A DNA stretch of 64,000 nt, taken from Bdellovibrionota bacterium (lineage in GTDB: Bacteria; Bdellovibrionota_C; UBA2361; JAFLCA01). The stretch is taken from contig CP129486.1 of NCBI GenBank assembly GCA_030584005.1, positions 186,001 to 250,000 of the forward strand, given 5' to 3'. This document shows positions 62,233-64,000 of this stretch, one piece after another. The notes below the pieces were generated by a model. That model was not told the origin of the DNA. It saw only the letters and a program-made list of their open reading frames with translations, and did not search any database. Within the stretch, counting starts at the first letter, position 1. Each line of letters opens with the position of its first letter. Made by a program: the position numbers and the translations under genes.

Positions 62233-62610
62233 ATCGTACCGCCTCCGATCCCTGGTGGCGGAGCATTTAAAGAGCGGTAATACTTGACAGTGAAGAGATA
62301 CGGAGAGGCTCCCTCCGCGCTCCAGATCTTGCTCTGTTGTTATTTATTCTTTTGGGAGTTCAATTCGAAAGGCACAATGACTCCTCTTTTAAGATGATTG
62401 ATTTACTTAAAGACTAACGAAGCCCTCGTAGACATTCCGGCAAAAATCTCAGCTTTCCAACTACCCAAACTTCAAGGCCACTACACCAAACTCACGGGAT
62501 GTCGGCCTAATGTCCCCACGTCATTGCACATGATTGATCTGCCTAGACTCAATCAGATGCTGATTTATGTCGTGCCGCAGGTTCTCTGAGGAGATCAGCT
62601 GGGGAGCGCG
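62233..62610. other. Spacer between methyltransferase and metalloprotease
   Basis: 378 bases. A small dyad CCGCC...GGCGG (62239-62243 with 62257-62261) is followed by ATTTAAAG; weak terminator at best. The 63-residue open frame at 62398-62589 has no start with Shine-Dalgarno and no family. Confidence 0.4.
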
Positions 62611-64000
62611 TTATCGCAGTGCGGATAAGCTGATCATAAGAGTTCCCGGTACGTTGAACCTCTTCCAGCCTCGCTTCAATCGCGCAGGGGCCGCCACTCC
62701 CGGTCGCATAACTATGCGGGCGCTGTAACTCCCGCGACGCAGCCGCGCTGTGAAGCTTCCATCGCCGCGCACCCGCCTTGTGAGTAAACCACCTTCCGGT
62801 GTTCGTATGCTCACGCGGATTTGCCGCAACAGGCGCAGTTGCCCCGGAGGGACTTTGACCTTACCGACCACTTGAAAGCGATTGCGAGGAGGAGCGTTCG
62901 GTGTCGTCGTAGGCGCTGCGGTGGGAGTGGCCAATGGGGTTTGAGTCGGTGTAGGAGTTGGGGCGAGGCCAAAGTGAATGCGTACACGAGCCCAATTGGG
63001 CGCCGATTCTACCTGTGTGATTTGGAGGGAACCAAGGTCAATCGTTTCACTGTCTCCGACGGCTCCTAAAAAGAGTGATTCGCGGTGACCATCAAATCGA
63101 TGCACGCTTGTTTTTCCGTCCCATGCGACGGGAAGATTTCTAGAGTAACGAGAGTCAGAATGACGATATGATATGAAATAGGCACTTCCTGCCACTCCCG
63201 GTACGCGTATCTTAAGCACCTGCGTCACCGATGGCAGGCCGCCGGGTATTTCATCCGGAATGATATCGCTTGAGGAGATATAACGCTCTCCAGATCGAGA
63301 GACAGTGGCCTGATTCTCCAAAGGCAGCCAGCCCGCCTGGTCGCGATGGGGTGCGTTGAAGCGCCTCCATCCGATGCCTGAAGCACCCATTGGGCATGAA
63401 TGATCGCTGTAGTATGCCGCGGGATCAGCTGCACCGTCATTATCGGCGTCGACTGCAGCGTGCCTCATGCCAAAGTTGTGACCCAATTCGTGTATTGTGG
63501 TGTCTATGGTCCTGCAGGCACTTGAGATTGCCCAACAATCGGCGCCACACCTTAAGACCGCGAGACCCGTCCATCCGCAGTTCTGAGTTGCGGACCCCGG
63601 CACAAAATACATGACATGCTGATATCGAGAGAGAACAACTCCTTGGGCAGTGGCGGCTTGATTAGCTAAGAGCATCCAGATGTATGGCAGGCAGTGGTAC
63701 GATGTGGCGTAGGGAATCGATACCGAGAATACATCGGGATGGCCATTGCCATCCGCGTCTGGATCGAACGCGATCTGGCGATAGCTTGCCTCCTCGAAGA
63801 ACTCACCCACATTCTCAGGAGAACGCCACAACATCGTCGACAGATCTGATGCGCTGCACTCAACCGCGGCGCCTCGAAAGTTCACCCGAAGAACGAGGAT
63901 GGTCCGTAACGTTGAGGCGCCACCTAAGCCGACTACCCCCTCTTCAATCGGGACAATACTTTCTGGAATTACCACCAGTCCTTCTGGTCCATGTGAGGTC
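62611..64000 (-). CDS. Gametolysin-like (M11) zinc metalloprotease, 5' end outside the window
   Basis: The frame stays open to the right edge, so the start lies beyond. At least 460 residues. Zinc site HELGHNFGMRHA (HExxHxxGxxH) with Met-turn-like SCPMGAS downstream, as in metzincins; upstream part has DPDADGNGHPDV, like a calcium loop, and AATAQGVVLSRYQHVMYFVPG. After the catalytic part a Thr/Pro-rich linker (APTPTPTQTPLATPTAAP) leads to a beta-rich C-terminal domain (about 100 residues). Secreted is likely from the domain plan, but the signal peptide is not in view. Confidence 0.85.
   Translation of the reverse strand, partial: TSHGPEGLVVIPESIVPIEEGVVGLGGASTLRTILVLRVNFRGAAVECSASDLSTMLWRSPENVGEFFEEASYRQIAFDPDADGNGHPDVFSVSIPYATSYHCLPYIWMLLANQAATAQGVVLSRYQHVMYFVPGSATQNCGWTGLAVLRCGADCWAISSACRTIDTTIHELGHNFGMRHAAVDADNDGAADPAAYYSDHSCPMGASGIGWRRFNAPHRDQAGWLPLENQATVSRSGERYISSSDIIPDEIPGGLPSVTQVLKIRVPGVAGSAYFISYRHSDSRYSRNLPVAWDGKTSVHRFDGHRESLFLGAVGDSETIDLGSLQITQVESAPNWARVRIHFGLAPTPTPTQTPLATPTAAPTTTPNAPPRNRFQVVGKVKVPPGQLRLLRQIRVSIRTPEGGLLTRRVRGDGSFTARLRRGSYSARIVMRPGVAAPARLKRGWKRFNVPGTLMISLSALR

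Noticed and set aside
62398..62589. Small plus-strand open frame
   Set aside because: No ATG with Shine-Dalgarno, no motif; in spacer.

Overview
The window looks like chromosome of a Gram-negative, flagellated, free-living bacterium with moderately high GC. Lipoproteins with lipoboxes, lspA, OmpA-family and glycine-zipper envelope proteins, D,D-carboxypeptidase, MltD-like transglycosylase, flagellin and a FliK-like protein all point to a diderm with a flagellum. The gene mix (class II ribonucleotide reductase, Thermus-type 7Fe ferredoxin, FG-GAP and thrombospondin-type-3 secreted proteins, many orphan lipoproteins) resembles deltaproteobacterial-grade lineages, but no sequence here fixes the phylum and this is inference. 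No prophage, CRISPR array, rRNA operon or insertion sequence with a transposase was seen.

Layout. 0-2.4 kb: the end of an RNase II/R gene, a stand-alone M23 peptidase domain, a small ORF and hairpin-rich spacers. 2.4-9.5 kb (minus strand): FliK-like protein, DNA polymerase I (split by a one-base frameshift), ECF sigma factor, its anti-sigma factor and an exported protein, closely packed. 9.7-20.5 kb: greB, a GT-C-like membrane protein, an SGNH hydrolase with calcium-binding repeats, purC, then def-fmt-rpe, exported proteins, a lipoprotein protease and plsY. 20.6-29.9 kb: alcohol dehydrogenase, VanZ-like protein, clpX, a CDF-family protein without the usual metal ligands, mscL, and a set of glycine-zipper/OmpA lipoproteins. 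29.9-32.2 kb is rearranged: a palindromic repeat, a truncated second copy of the 5' end of a cysteine-rich gene, and a broken receiver-Hpt gene. 32.3-43.6 kb: protease, DUF3313-like lipoprotein, lspA coupled to a beta-propeller lipoprotein, a DEAD-box-like protein with degenerate catalytic motifs, RlmI-like methyltransferase, MltD, DacB and ferredoxin. 43.7-53.5 kb: an orphan intrinsic terminator, tRNA-Cys, D-lactate dehydrogenase-like protein, phosphoribosyltransferase, UspA, class II ribonucleotide reductase, FG-GAP protein, xseB-xseA. 53.4-64 kb: a 784-residue protein of unknown function with repeated modules, PDH E2-lipA-asparaginase, flagellin, a methyltransferase and the 3' part of a gametolysin-like metalloprotease.

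Genes that work together: def and fmt (formyl-methionine handling), xseA/xseB (exonuclease VII), sigma/anti-sigma pair, aceF and lipA (lipoylated E2 and lipoyl synthase), MltD and DacB (peptidoglycan turnover), lspA with many lipoprotein substrates.

The most unusual signals are: a family of intergenic imperfect palindromes (half-site close to CTAGGGATACACTGAA) at four places, one providing the C-terminal codons of a gene and one marking the edge of a segmental duplication; the pseudo-DEAD-box protein; the frameshifted polA; an orphan strong terminator upstream of ferredoxin that suggests a small RNA or attenuated leader; and the large unknown modular protein at 53.5-55.8 kb.
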